Below are positions 1-5,080 of a DNA stretch of 5,080 nt, one piece after another. The position numbers and the translations under genes are program-made. Within the stretch, counting starts at the first letter, position 1. Each line of letters starts with the position of its first letter. Origin of the DNA: Deltaproteobacteria bacterium (GTDB lineage: Bacteria > SAR324 > JACQKK01); the NCBI GenBank assembly GCA_029858165.1, contig JAOUFO010000161.1, positions 1 through 5,080 of the forward strand. Direction: 5' to 3'. The notes under the pieces were generated by a model. The model worked only from the letters and a program-made list of their open reading frames with translations. It was not told the origin of the DNA and searched no databases.

Positions 1-326
1 AATTTCACAAATGCATTGAATGCTTTTTGTGCCAGGACACCTGCCATGTGCTGCGCAACCATGGCAAATGGGATTTCGCCGGGCCGCGGTTTATGCTGCG
101 CAACGCATCCCTGGCCATGCACCCCCTGGATACCGAAGACCGCCTGCCCGCCCTGAAGGATGAGTTTCATCTTGGGTACTGCAACATCACCAAATGCTGC
201 ACCGAGGTGTGCCCGGAAAATATCCAGATCACCGATAACGCCATCATCCCCCTCAAGGAGCGGGTGGCGGGCCGTTATTATGACCCCCTTTCCTGGCTGT
301 GGGGCAAACTGACCGGCCGCTGGTAG
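1..326 (+). CDS. Succinate dehydrogenase/fumarate reductase iron-sulfur subunit, C-terminal part (5'-truncated by window edge)
   Basis: This is the electron-transfer subunit of a succinate dehydrogenase or fumarate reductase, which passes electrons between the flavoprotein and the membrane quinone site at the cytoplasmic face of the membrane. The reading frame is open from base 3, and the stop is TAG at 324-326. It shows the C-terminal ferredoxin domain. A CxxCxxCxxxC motif has cysteine codons at 12, 21, 30 and 42. A second group, CNITKCCTEVCP, begins at 180 and fits the Cx5CxxxCP pattern that ligates the [3Fe-4S] and [4Fe-4S] clusters. The tail ITDNAIIPLKERVAGRYYDP is typical of the short sdhB/frdB type with FAGPRF and MHPLDT motifs. 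The N-terminal [2Fe-2S] domain would lie upstream, so the TTG at 27 is not the start. Whether the enzyme works as Sdh or Frd cannot be decided, so no symbol is given. The last 74 bases overlap the minus-strand DUF488-like frame. Confidence 0.92.
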   Translation, partial: FHKCIECFLCQDTCHVLRNHGKWDFAGPRFMLRNASLAMHPLDTEDRLPALKDEFHLGYCNITKCCTEVCPENIQITDNAIIPLKERVAGRYYDPLSWLWGKLTGRW

Positions 327-978
327 GCGGGAGGGGAAGGCGGTCCGGGTGCAGCCTTCCGTTTTCCGGGTTGAGGGGGGGAAAAAGCGGAGTGAACCGG
401 ACCCCTTTGGCTTCCAGGGTCCGCACCATCTGTTTTTGGCATCCCTGGCCCAATTCACCCCCCACCAACAGGCAGATGTTTTCCCGCTGCTGGAAGGATA
501 AAATCAATTCCACCAGAAAATCCACTCCTTCCCTGTCAGGGGGTTCCATGAATGGAGGAACTGCGGGTTCTCGGGATTGCGGCAGAGGGCATTGGCGGCA
601 CAACATATCCGCCAAAAAAACATAGTGAAAATTGTTTTTTTGGGCCAGCCAATGCAAAATCCGGGGATTGAACGGCTCCTCCTCTTTTTTTAACCCGGCA
701 AACCCCAGGGGGGGAATCAAAGGGGTTGGTTCCAATTTCCTCTCATCGCAACGCAAATCCACCGCAATGGAAACATTGTTCATCCTCAGAGTGTTTGCCA
801 GGTGATGGATGGATTCCCCATCCACCCTGTACGCAAAAACCCGCAATTCGTCTTTTGTCTTTCCATCGGTTGCAACCAAATCAGCACCAACCCCTTTGTT
901 ATCCGGCGGGGTTGGTGTTTTATCGTTAGTCTCCGGCTGGATTTGTGCCGGAACCAAAATGATTGTAAATCCAGCCAT
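253..978 (-). CDS. Divergent DUF488-like protein
   Basis: The frame encodes 241 residues from the ATG at 978. The core (about residues 46-200) resembles DUF488: an opening RVFAYRVDGESIHHLANTL segment; an AVDLR strand (72-76) matching the family's VDVR; an FHYVFLADML segment (117-126) matching the family's YxHLxxLG; and ICLLVGGELGQGCQKQMV (168-185) where the family usually has LLCAExxPxxCHR. E175 and C180 are kept, but the usual CHR reads CQK. The function of DUF488 proteins is poorly known, so none is assigned. Residues 1-45 are a polar, proline-rich leader outside the domain. No convincing Shine-Dalgarno precedes the ATG, and a TTG at 879 (behind AAAGGGG) is an alternative start. Residues from about 218 onward are proline-rich and antisense to the iron-sulfur gene, so they are probably an unconserved tail. 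The first part is less GC-rich than its neighbours. The call rests on motif memory and is moderate. Confidence 0.58.
   Translation of the reverse strand: MAGFTIILVPAQIQPETNDKTPTPPDNKGVGADLVATDGKTKDELRVFAYRVDGESIHHLANTLRMNNVSIAVDLRCDERKLEPTPLIPPLGFAGLKKEEEPFNPRILHWLAQKNNFHYVFLADMLCRQCPLPQSREPAVPPFMEPPDREGVDFLVELILSFQQRENICLLVGGELGQGCQKQMVRTLEAKGVRFTPLFPPLNPENGRLHPDRLPLPPTSGRSVCPTARKGGHNNGPPPAP
335..365 (+). terminator. Possible intrinsic terminator after the iron-sulfur subunit gene
   Basis: Perfect 7-bp arms GGAAGGC (335-341) and GCCTTCC (354-360) enclose a 12-base loop, followed by GTTTT, nine bases after the TAG stop. Position and GC-rich stem fit a Rho-independent terminator for the plus-strand gene. 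The loop is long and the T-tract is only four bases, so it may be weak. It lies inside the 3' coding part of the opposing DUF488-like frame. Confidence 0.42.
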
Positions 979-1189
979 ACGGTGTACCGGTTCAAAAGGC
1001 TTGGGGGCAGAAAATCAAGGGGGCGGCCATTCCAGAACTTTTCCTGCCTGCTCAAAACACCCAGAAAAAAACTTGGAAGAACGACCCTGCACACGGTTGG
1101 TTGAAACCGCCCAATTTGTGAGGACAACCAAAGGGGGCAAACCGTTCGCTCTTGTAAGGGGTATGAAGTAAATGTTTTTATGACAAATG

Positions 1190-1220
1190 ATATTAATTGC
1201 AAATTGGGAGGGATTGTCAA
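1190..1220 (-). promoter_or_regulatory. Candidate sigma70-type promoter for the DUF488-like gene
   Basis: On the minus strand there is a perfect -35 TTGACA (1215-1220). After a 17-base spacer comes ATTAAT (1192-1197); an overlapping TAATAT (1190-1195) is the alternative -10. The local sequence is AT-rich compared with the rest of the window, and the site lies in the only long gene-free gap, pointing at the DUF488-like gene. The predicted start near 1183 would give a 5' leader of about 200 bases before the ATG at 978. The -10 matches the consensus at only four of six positions. Confidence 0.5.
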
Positions 1221-1264
1221 CCGGGAAATGAACAAATAGGGTTAAAACAGGACGAGGGGTGGGT

Positions 1265-1289
1265 CGGATTTTTATTCGGAAATCCGAAT
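1265..1289. repeat. Two overlapping, mutually exclusive inverted repeats downstream of thiL
   Basis: One perfect repeat has arms ATTCGGA (1274-1280) and TCCGAAT (1283-1289). A second has arms CGGATTT (1265-1271) and AAATCCG (1280-1286) around an 8-base loop. They share bases, so only one can form at a time. They start 17 bases beyond the thiL stop in its direction of transcription. On that strand the hairpin is followed by A residues rather than T, so it is not a standard intrinsic terminator. It could still stabilise the mRNA 3' end or be a protein-binding palindrome. Confidence 0.5.
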
Positions 1290-1305
1290 TATGGATGAAG
1301 CGTTA

Positions 1306-2265
1306 TCATTCCAAATGGTTCCAGCCGCCGGGGGGCAATTCACGACCATCCAGGGATACCCCCGTGCCTGATTTCACCTGTCCGATGGGAATGGCTCCCA
1401 AAGGGGCAAACAGGGTTTGTTGGTCGGGGGGGCAGGTAAACAACAATTGATAGCCATCCCCCCCATGCAGCGCCCAATCCAAAGGGGAGGTTTGTTTGTG
1501 TTGAGCAAAGGCTTTCAGTGCGGGCGAAAGGGGAAGCCTGGCGGATTCCACCGCCAAATGGATTTCACCCGCTTTGGCCAGATGGTTCAATTCAGAGGAT
1601 AACCCATCAGATATATCAATGGCCGCTGTGGCATGTTTCGCCAACGCCGCGGCCATATCGCAACGGGCCTTGGGCCTCAACCATCCGTTGGCCAACGCGG
1701 CCCCGTAGGGGGGCAGGGATTCCATCGGTTTCATAGGGTCTAATTCTTTCAACACCTCCAATCCGGCGGCGGCGTCCCCCAGGGGGCCGGACACCATCAC
1801 CACATCCCCCGGCCGGGCGCCGGAGCGGGAAACAAACCGGTTGGCGGTGCCCACCATGAACAAATCCACGATCAGTTCCTGGGCTGTGCTGACATTCCCC
1901 CCGATGATCTGAAACCCATATTGGGATGCCCCTTCGGCCAGACCCTGGTACAGGCTGTCCAACAACACCGGGTCCCACCCCTGGGGCACCCCCAGGGAAA
2001 CCAGGGCGTAAGCCGGGGACCCCCCGCAGGCGGCAATATCGCTGGCGTTGGCGGTGGCCACCCTCCAGCCCACATCTTCCAGCGGGGTGCGTCCCGAAAG
2101 CCAGTGGCGCCCCTCCACGGCAATATCGCAAGTCAGCAACATCAACCCCCCCTCATGGGGTATGGCCGCACAGTCATCCCCAATCCCCACCACTCCGGAA
2201 ATCGGGGAACCCCCCATTTCCTTCAACCGCCCCGCCAACCGGTCAATCAATTCAAATTCGTCCAT
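1306..2265 (-). CDS. thiL: Thiamine-monophosphate kinase
   Basis: ThiL phosphorylates thiamine monophosphate with ATP to give thiamine diphosphate, the last step of cofactor synthesis, in the cytoplasm. With the ATG at 2265 it is 319 residues, close to the usual length. The AIR-synthase-like fold is clear: FELIDRLA near the N terminus, VGIGDDCA (26-33), CDIAVEGRHW (46-55), NASDIAACGG (73-82), VMVSGPLGDAAAG (156-168), AIDISDGLSSEL (215-226) and LHGGDGYQLLFT (266-277). The start is chosen because MDEFELIDRLA aligns with the family N terminus; ATGs at 2280 and 2343 are in frame but add 5 and 26 residues that look non-family. None has a strong Shine-Dalgarno. Two motifs differ from the usual ones: GGNVS (122-126) where GGDT is common, and GGDGYQL (268-274) where GGEDYEL is common. 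It follows selA after about 150 bases. No TPP riboswitch is visible upstream. Confidence 0.93.
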   Translation of the reverse strand: MDEFELIDRLAGRLKEMGGSPISGVVGIGDDCAAIPHEGGLMLLTCDIAVEGRHWLSGRTPLEDVGWRVATANASDIAACGGSPAYALVSLGVPQGWDPVLLDSLYQGLAEGASQYGFQIIGGNVSTAQELIVDLFMVGTANRFVSRSGARPGDVVMVSGPLGDAAAGLEVLKELDPMKPMESLPPYGAALANGWLRPKARCDMAAALAKHATAAIDISDGLSSELNHLAKAGEIHLAVESARLPLSPALKAFAQHKQTSPLDWALHGGDGYQLLFTCPPDQQTLFAPLGAIPIGQVKSGTGVSLDGRELPPGGWNHLE

Positions 2266-2414
2266 AAAGGCCAAATCCATTGGGTTTACCGGGTGTGTTG
2301 TGGGGGTGTTGCACCAAACCCCGCCAGGAAACAGAGTTCCCATACCCCTGCTCAGGGATTCTTCACAGCCCGCAAAAGAGGGGCGGGGTTTCTATCCCCC
2401 GATGGTGTGGTTGT

Positions 2415-3869
2415 TTAGGAAAGATGGAGCAAAGCCTGGGCCACATCGTCCAGGTCCTGGGGAAATAATGTGCGCAGGTCCAACAAAACCCGGTCTTCGG
2501 CCAGCCGGGCGATAATGGGGGGTGAGTTGCGGCGCAGGTGGTCGGCCAGGGATTGAGGGGTGTGCCCCTTCCAGGTCAGGGCCAGACAAAGGGTTTCTAT
2601 GCGGGCTTCCGGCACGGCCCCCCCGCCGGTCAGGGATTCCCCCCGCACCACCTGCCATTCCAGCGGGCCGGGGGTTGAGGCTTGCAGCTTGGCGGTAAGG
2701 GCCTCGGCCATGGGGGTCATGTCCTCCAGGGTGCGTTCCAGCATCCCGATGGTGGGGTTGTGTTGGGGCAGGGTGGAAATATCCAGGTAGTCTTTCAGGG
2801 ATTCCTCCAACAGGGCCAGCCGGATTTTGTCCATGCGCAGGCTGCGAAACAGGGGGTGTCTGGCCATGGTTTGGATGGCGGCGGACCGCCCCACGGCAAT
2901 ACCGGCCTGCACGCTGCCCAGCAGTTTGTCGCCGGAAAACGTGACCACATCGGCCCCTTCGGCAACCGCCTGTTGCACCGTGGGCACCCCGGCCAACGCT
3001 TTTTGGCGGAACCGGTAGAAGTTGCCGCTGCCCAGATCATGCCAAACCCCCAGGGGTTTCCCTCCGGCGGCTTGGCGTTCCCTGTTGACCGATTGGGCCA
3101 GACCGGCCAGTTCCCCCACGGATACCTCTGCCACAAAGCCGGTCATGGAAAAATTGGAACGGTGAACTTTTAGCAAACCGGTGGTTTTGGGAGTGACCGC
3201 GGCCTGATAATCGGCCAGCCGGGTTCGGTTGGTGGTGCCCACCTCCACCAACCGGCAGCCGGATTGCCGCAGAATGTCCGGCACCCGGAAGGCCCCGCCG
3301 ATTTCCACCAACTCCCCCCGGGAAACAATCACCTGGCCCCCTTTGCCCAAAGCGGCCAGCAACAACAGCACCACGGCGGCGTTGTTGTTGACCGCCAGGG
3401 CGGATTCCCCCCCGGAAAGGCGGGCCAGCAGGTGAGGGGCCTGCCCCCCCCGCCCCCCCCGTTTTCCGGTGGAAAGATTGTATTCCAGGTTGGCGTATCC
3501 ATGGGCCAGTTCCCAGGCGGAACGGGTCAACCGGGGGGTCAGCACCGCCCGCCCCAGATTGGTGTGAATCACCACTCCGGTTCCGTTGATCACCCGCCGC
3601 AGGTGATCGGGGGGCGGGGCGGCCAGGGCGGCGGCCAATCCATCCAGGATGATTTGGCGGGTGATGGAGCCATCCGGGGTGTGGGCCAGTTTTTCACGGG
3701 ACTCATTCAAAAAAGCCGCAACCCGGTGGCGCACCGGTTTGCCGTGGGGCAGCCCCAGGGTTTTCAGGTGGCCGTCCGCCTGGGAAATGGAAGGCACCAC
3801 CTGCAATCCAGCCCCGGAAGGCTTTTCGCCTTTGAGGGAATCGTTTTTTTTGGGAGGAGGCAGGGCCAT
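2415..3869 (-). CDS. selA: L-seryl-tRNA(Sec) selenium transferase (selenocysteine synthase)
   Basis: SelA is a PLP enzyme that converts Ser-tRNA(Sec) to Sec-tRNA(Sec) using selenophosphate, the step that makes selenocysteine for UGA decoding. The frame gives 484 residues, about 20 more than the E. coli protein, mainly a lysine/proline-rich N-terminal extension. Family marks are in order: VPSISQADGHL (25-35), VINGTGVVIHTNLGRA (93-108), YANLEYNLSTGKRG (125-138), AVNNNAAVVLLL (159-170), VSRGELVEIGGAFRVPDIL (182-200), VEVGTTNRT (208-216), KVHRSNFSMTGF (234-245), HDLGSG (277-282) and VTFSGDKLLG (309-318), with the PLP lysine expected at K315. After the lysine the sequence is SVQAG where GPQAG is usual. 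Two runs of eight G on the coding strand encode the GGRGG loop after TGKR. No clear Shine-Dalgarno precedes the ATG. The gene lies 37 bases after the small membrane protein gene; selB, selC and selD are not in view. Confidence 0.96.
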   Translation of the reverse strand: MALPPPKKNDSLKGEKPSGAGLQVVPSISQADGHLKTLGLPHGKPVRHRVAAFLNESREKLAHTPDGSITRQIILDGLAAALAAPPPDHLRRVINGTGVVIHTNLGRAVLTPRLTRSAWELAHGYANLEYNLSTGKRGGRGGQAPHLLARLSGGESALAVNNNAAVVLLLLAALGKGGQVIVSRGELVEIGGAFRVPDILRQSGCRLVEVGTTNRTRLADYQAAVTPKTTGLLKVHRSNFSMTGFVAEVSVGELAGLAQSVNRERQAAGGKPLGVWHDLGSGNFYRFRQKALAGVPTVQQAVAEGADVVTFSGDKLLGSVQAGIAVGRSAAIQTMARHPLFRSLRMDKIRLALLEESLKDYLDISTLPQHNPTIGMLERTLEDMTPMAEALTAKLQASTPGPLEWQVVRGESLTGGGAVPEARIETLCLALTWKGHTPQSLADHLRRNSPPIIARLAEDRVLLDLRTLFPQDLDDVAQALLHLS

Positions 3870-3906
3870 GATTTGGGGAGACCGCTTGGGGTTTGGGGCA
3901 GAAAGG

Positions 3907-4071
3907 TTAGGGCCGTTTCACCGGTTTTTTCGGCAGCCGACTAAACCCGCCCATCCCTTTTTTGGTCCGGCGGGCCATCCGCCGGGCCGCCCAGCGGTTG
4001 ACCATATGCAACAGGGCCACTGAAGCCAGAACAATTCCCACCTGGGCAAAGGCCTGATAGGTTTTGTCCAT
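3907..4071 (-). CDS. Small single-pass membrane protein with basic C-terminal tail (hypothetical)
   Basis: This 54-residue frame has an ATG at 4069-4071 and TAA at 3907-3909. It begins MDKTYQAFAQ and has a hydrophobic stretch at about residues 8-25 (VGIVLASVALLHMV in the middle), followed by an arginine/lysine-rich segment NRWAARRMARRTKKG (25-39) and a short proline/lysine tail. By the positive-inside rule the tail would be cytoplasmic and the N terminus outside. I do not recognise the family. Support for a real gene is its orientation, its fit in the gap between hisH (85 bases) and selA (37 bases), and a composition expected of a membrane peptide. Against it, there is no good Shine-Dalgarno before the ATG, and overlapping frames also exist here. 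It may be cotranscribed with hisH and selA. Confidence 0.55.
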   Translation of the reverse strand: MDKTYQAFAQVGIVLASVALLHMVNRWAARRMARRTKKGMGGFSRLPKKPVKRP

Positions 4072-4104
4072 GGTTGCGGTTTGGTGAAGGGTTTGCTTTT
4101 TAAC

Positions 4105-4127
4105 GGGTGTAAAGCCGGTTTACACCC
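4105..4127. repeat. Perfect 9-bp inverted repeat between hisH and the small membrane protein gene
   Basis: Arms GGGTGTAAA (4105-4113) and TTTACACCC (4119-4127) are exact reverse complements around a 5-base loop. The repeat begins 29 bases after the hisH stop and ends 33 bases before the small gene's ATG. On the minus strand the stem is followed by GTTAAAAAGC, so there is no T-tract. It may be an operator, an mRNA-processing or stabilising hairpin, or a weak terminator. Confidence 0.6.
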
Positions 4128-4156
4128 AAACCCGCCGGTGGGCCAACAGGGGAAGC

Positions 4157-4774
4157 CTACGCGATGCGGGAGAAGTTTGCCAGCAGGGCCAAGCCGGGGT
4201 TTTGGCTTTTTTCGGGATGAAACTGGACCCCCCACACATTGCCCCGGCGCACAATGGAGGGAAACAACCCGTCGTAGTCGGTAAGGCCCAACCCGTCATC
4301 GGGGGTTTCCAGCACCCCACGGTAGGAGTGAACAAAGTAAAAATGGCTGTGGTCCGGGATGCCCTCCAACAACGGGTCCTGCCGGGTAAAGGCCACCGTG
4401 TTCCAACCCATGTGGGGCACTTTCAAGCCGGGTTTATCGGGAAACCGCACCATTTGTCCGGGAACAATTCCCAAACCCTGATGGCGGCCGTTTTCCTGGC
4501 TGGCGGAAAACAGAACCTGCATTCCCACACACACCCCCAGCAGGGGCGTTCCCAGGGCCACAATTTCTTGGACCGCCTGGTCCATTTCCTGGCCGCGCAG
4601 GTGGTCCATGGCGGTCTGAAACGCTCCCACACCGGGCAAAATCACATGGCTGAAGCCGGAAAGTTCCTCCGGCCGGGTGACGAATTCCGCGGGCAGATTT
4701 TGGTAATCCAGGGCGTTTTTCAGATTTTGAAGATTGCCCACATTGTAATGGATGATCGCGATGCGGGGCTTCAT
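4157..4774 (-). CDS. hisH: Imidazole glycerol phosphate synthase, glutamine amidotransferase subunit
   Basis: HisH hydrolyses glutamine and channels ammonia to HisF, which forms imidazole glycerol phosphate and AICAR in histidine synthesis; the complex is cytoplasmic. The 205-residue length is normal. It is a class I glutamine amidotransferase: IAIIHYNVGNLQNL (5-18), VILPGVGAF (44-52), the nucleophile elbow LLGVCVGMQ (78-86) with catalytic C82, KVPHMGWN (118-125), FYFVHSY (145-151) and GVQFHPEKSQ (182-191) with H186 and E188 completing the triad. The ATG overlaps the hisB stop as ATGA. An AAGGA Shine-Dalgarno lies five bases before the start, the clearest one in the window, so the start is secure. 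The partner hisF and the usual neighbour hisA are not downstream; the next genes are the small membrane protein and selA. Confidence 0.97.
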   Translation of the reverse strand: MKPRIAIIHYNVGNLQNLKNALDYQNLPAEFVTRPEELSGFSHVILPGVGAFQTAMDHLRGQEMDQAVQEIVALGTPLLGVCVGMQVLFSASQENGRHQGLGIVPGQMVRFPDKPGLKVPHMGWNTVAFTRQDPLLEGIPDHSHFYFVHSYRGVLETPDDGLGLTDYDGLFPSIVRRGNVWGVQFHPEKSQNPGLALLANFSRIA

Positions 4775-5080
4775 AACCGTCCTTTGGTGGAGGCCACCCC
4801 CCGGCGGCGGGGGTCCAACGCCGCGGCATCCGCCAACGCCCTGGCAAAAGCCTTAAACAGCCCTTCGGCCTTGTGGTGATCGTTCTGGCCGTACAGCACC
4901 GCCATGTGAAGGGTTAGCCCGGCGGAAATGGCCAGGGACTTGAAAAAATGGAGGATCATCTGGGTGTCCAGTTCACCCAGCCGGGGGGTGGAAAATTCCC
5001 CCTGAAACACAAAATCTGGCCGACCGGAGCAATCCAGCACCACCCGCACCAGGGTTTCATCCATGGGGTAGTAACAGTGG
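4771..5080 (-). CDS. hisB: Imidazoleglycerol-phosphate dehydratase, C-terminal part (5' end outside window)
   Basis: HisB dehydrates imidazole glycerol phosphate to imidazole acetol phosphate in histidine synthesis, using manganese. The frame enters from the right edge as HCYYPMDETLVRVVLDCSGRP, so the ATG at 5064 is the internal methionine of the conserved PMDE motif and not the start. Further marks are LGELDTQMILHFFKSLA, where the family has a metal and substrate region, and NDHHKAEGLFKAFARALADA, with the metal-binding HH pair and the adjacent glutamate. The C terminus ends STKGRL, close to the usual STKGxL, so the 3' end is complete. The TGA stop overlaps the hisH ATG by four bases, which points to translational coupling. 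There is no sign of a fused phosphatase domain at this end; the N terminus is not visible. Confidence 0.96.
   Translation of the reverse strand, partial: HCYYPMDETLVRVVLDCSGRPDFVFQGEFSTPRLGELDTQMILHFFKSLAISAGLTLHMAVLYGQNDHHKAEGLFKAFARALADAAALDPRRRGVASTKGRL

Larger units (their letters stand above)
979..1305. other. Intergenic region between thiL and the DUF488-like gene
   Basis: This 327-base gap contains the candidate minus-strand promoter near 1190-1220 and paired inverted repeats at 1265-1289 just after the thiL stop. The stretch 979-1180 would be transcribed as the leader of the DUF488-like gene. Open frames here on both strands translate to sequence with no recognisable family pattern. 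I see no tRNA (including no selC-like tRNA), no known riboswitch core and no repeat array. Confidence 0.6.

Noticed and set aside
979..1190. A tRNA gene, in particular selC, near selA
   Set aside because: A GGTTCAA string near 989 suggested a T-arm, but no flanking stem or acceptor pairing could be found.
786..1235. Minus-strand frame of 149 codons covering the thiL to DUF488-like gap
   Set aside because: It overlaps the DUF488-like frame in another phase, its start lies upstream of the candidate promoter, and its translation shows no recognisable pattern.
2266..2414. TPP riboswitch or terminator between selA and thiL
   Set aside because: A CCCTG/CAGGG mini-hairpin (2346-2357) includes CTGAG, but the other conserved TPP-riboswitch elements are missing. 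A CGGGG/CCCCG pairing after selA lacks a T-tract directly behind it.
1921..2515. Overlapping plus-strand frames opposite thiL and the selA 3' end
   Set aside because: Proline- and glycine-rich translations antisense to thiL; no motif, and no credible ribosome binding site.
3264..3944. Long plus-strand open frame (226 codons) opposite selA
   Set aside because: It is glycine/glutamine/proline-rich low-complexity translation lying antisense to a gene with clear SelA motifs; it is an artefact of high GC content.
3918..4235. Minus-strand frame of 105 codons overlapping hisH and the small membrane protein gene
   Set aside because: Its first part overlaps the certain 3' end of hisH in another frame, and it is tryptophan/proline-rich; the 54-codon frame at 3907-4071 is the better candidate.
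4202..4879. Long plus-strand open frame (225 codons) opposite hisH and hisB
   Set aside because: It is antisense to two unmistakable his genes, with no family pattern of its own.

Overview
The window is a GC-rich bacterial chromosome segment dominated by housekeeping genes. Protein similarity (HisB, HisH, SelA and ThiL of proteobacterial type, and a short cysteine-rich succinate dehydrogenase/fumarate reductase iron-sulfur subunit) suggests a Gram-negative bacterium, probably in Pseudomonadota. This placement is an inference from remembered family patterns, and the genus cannot be named from the sequence.

Layout: the only plus-strand gene is at the left edge. It is the 3' end of the iron-sulfur subunit of a succinate dehydrogenase/fumarate reductase (1-326), followed by a hairpin that could be its terminator. 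All other genes are on the minus strand, so they are transcribed from right to left. In that order they are: the 3' end of hisB (imidazoleglycerol-phosphate dehydratase), hisH (glutamine amidotransferase subunit of imidazole glycerol phosphate synthase, overlapping hisB by ATGA), an unlisted 54-codon gene for a small membrane protein with a basic tail (3907-4071), selA (selenocysteine synthase), thiL (thiamine-monophosphate kinase), a 327-base intergenic region with a good sigma70-like promoter, and a divergent DUF488-like protein whose 3' end runs antisense into the iron-sulfur subunit gene.

How the genes fit together: hisB-hisH is a histidine biosynthesis pair, but the next gene is not hisA or hisF. 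The string continues with the small membrane protein, selA and thiL, all co-oriented with modest gaps (85, 37 and about 150 bases), so they could share a transcript although their functions are unrelated. SelA implies that the organism makes selenocysteine, but selB, selC and selD are not in this window. The DUF488-like gene seems to have its own promoter and a leader of about 200 bases.

No mobile element, CRISPR array, tRNA, rRNA or new defence-type system is visible. Points worth a second look are the small membrane protein, a perfect 9-bp inverted repeat between hisH and that gene, twin 8-G tracts inside selA, changed motif residues in ThiL, SelA and the DUF488-like protein, and the convergent gene overlap.
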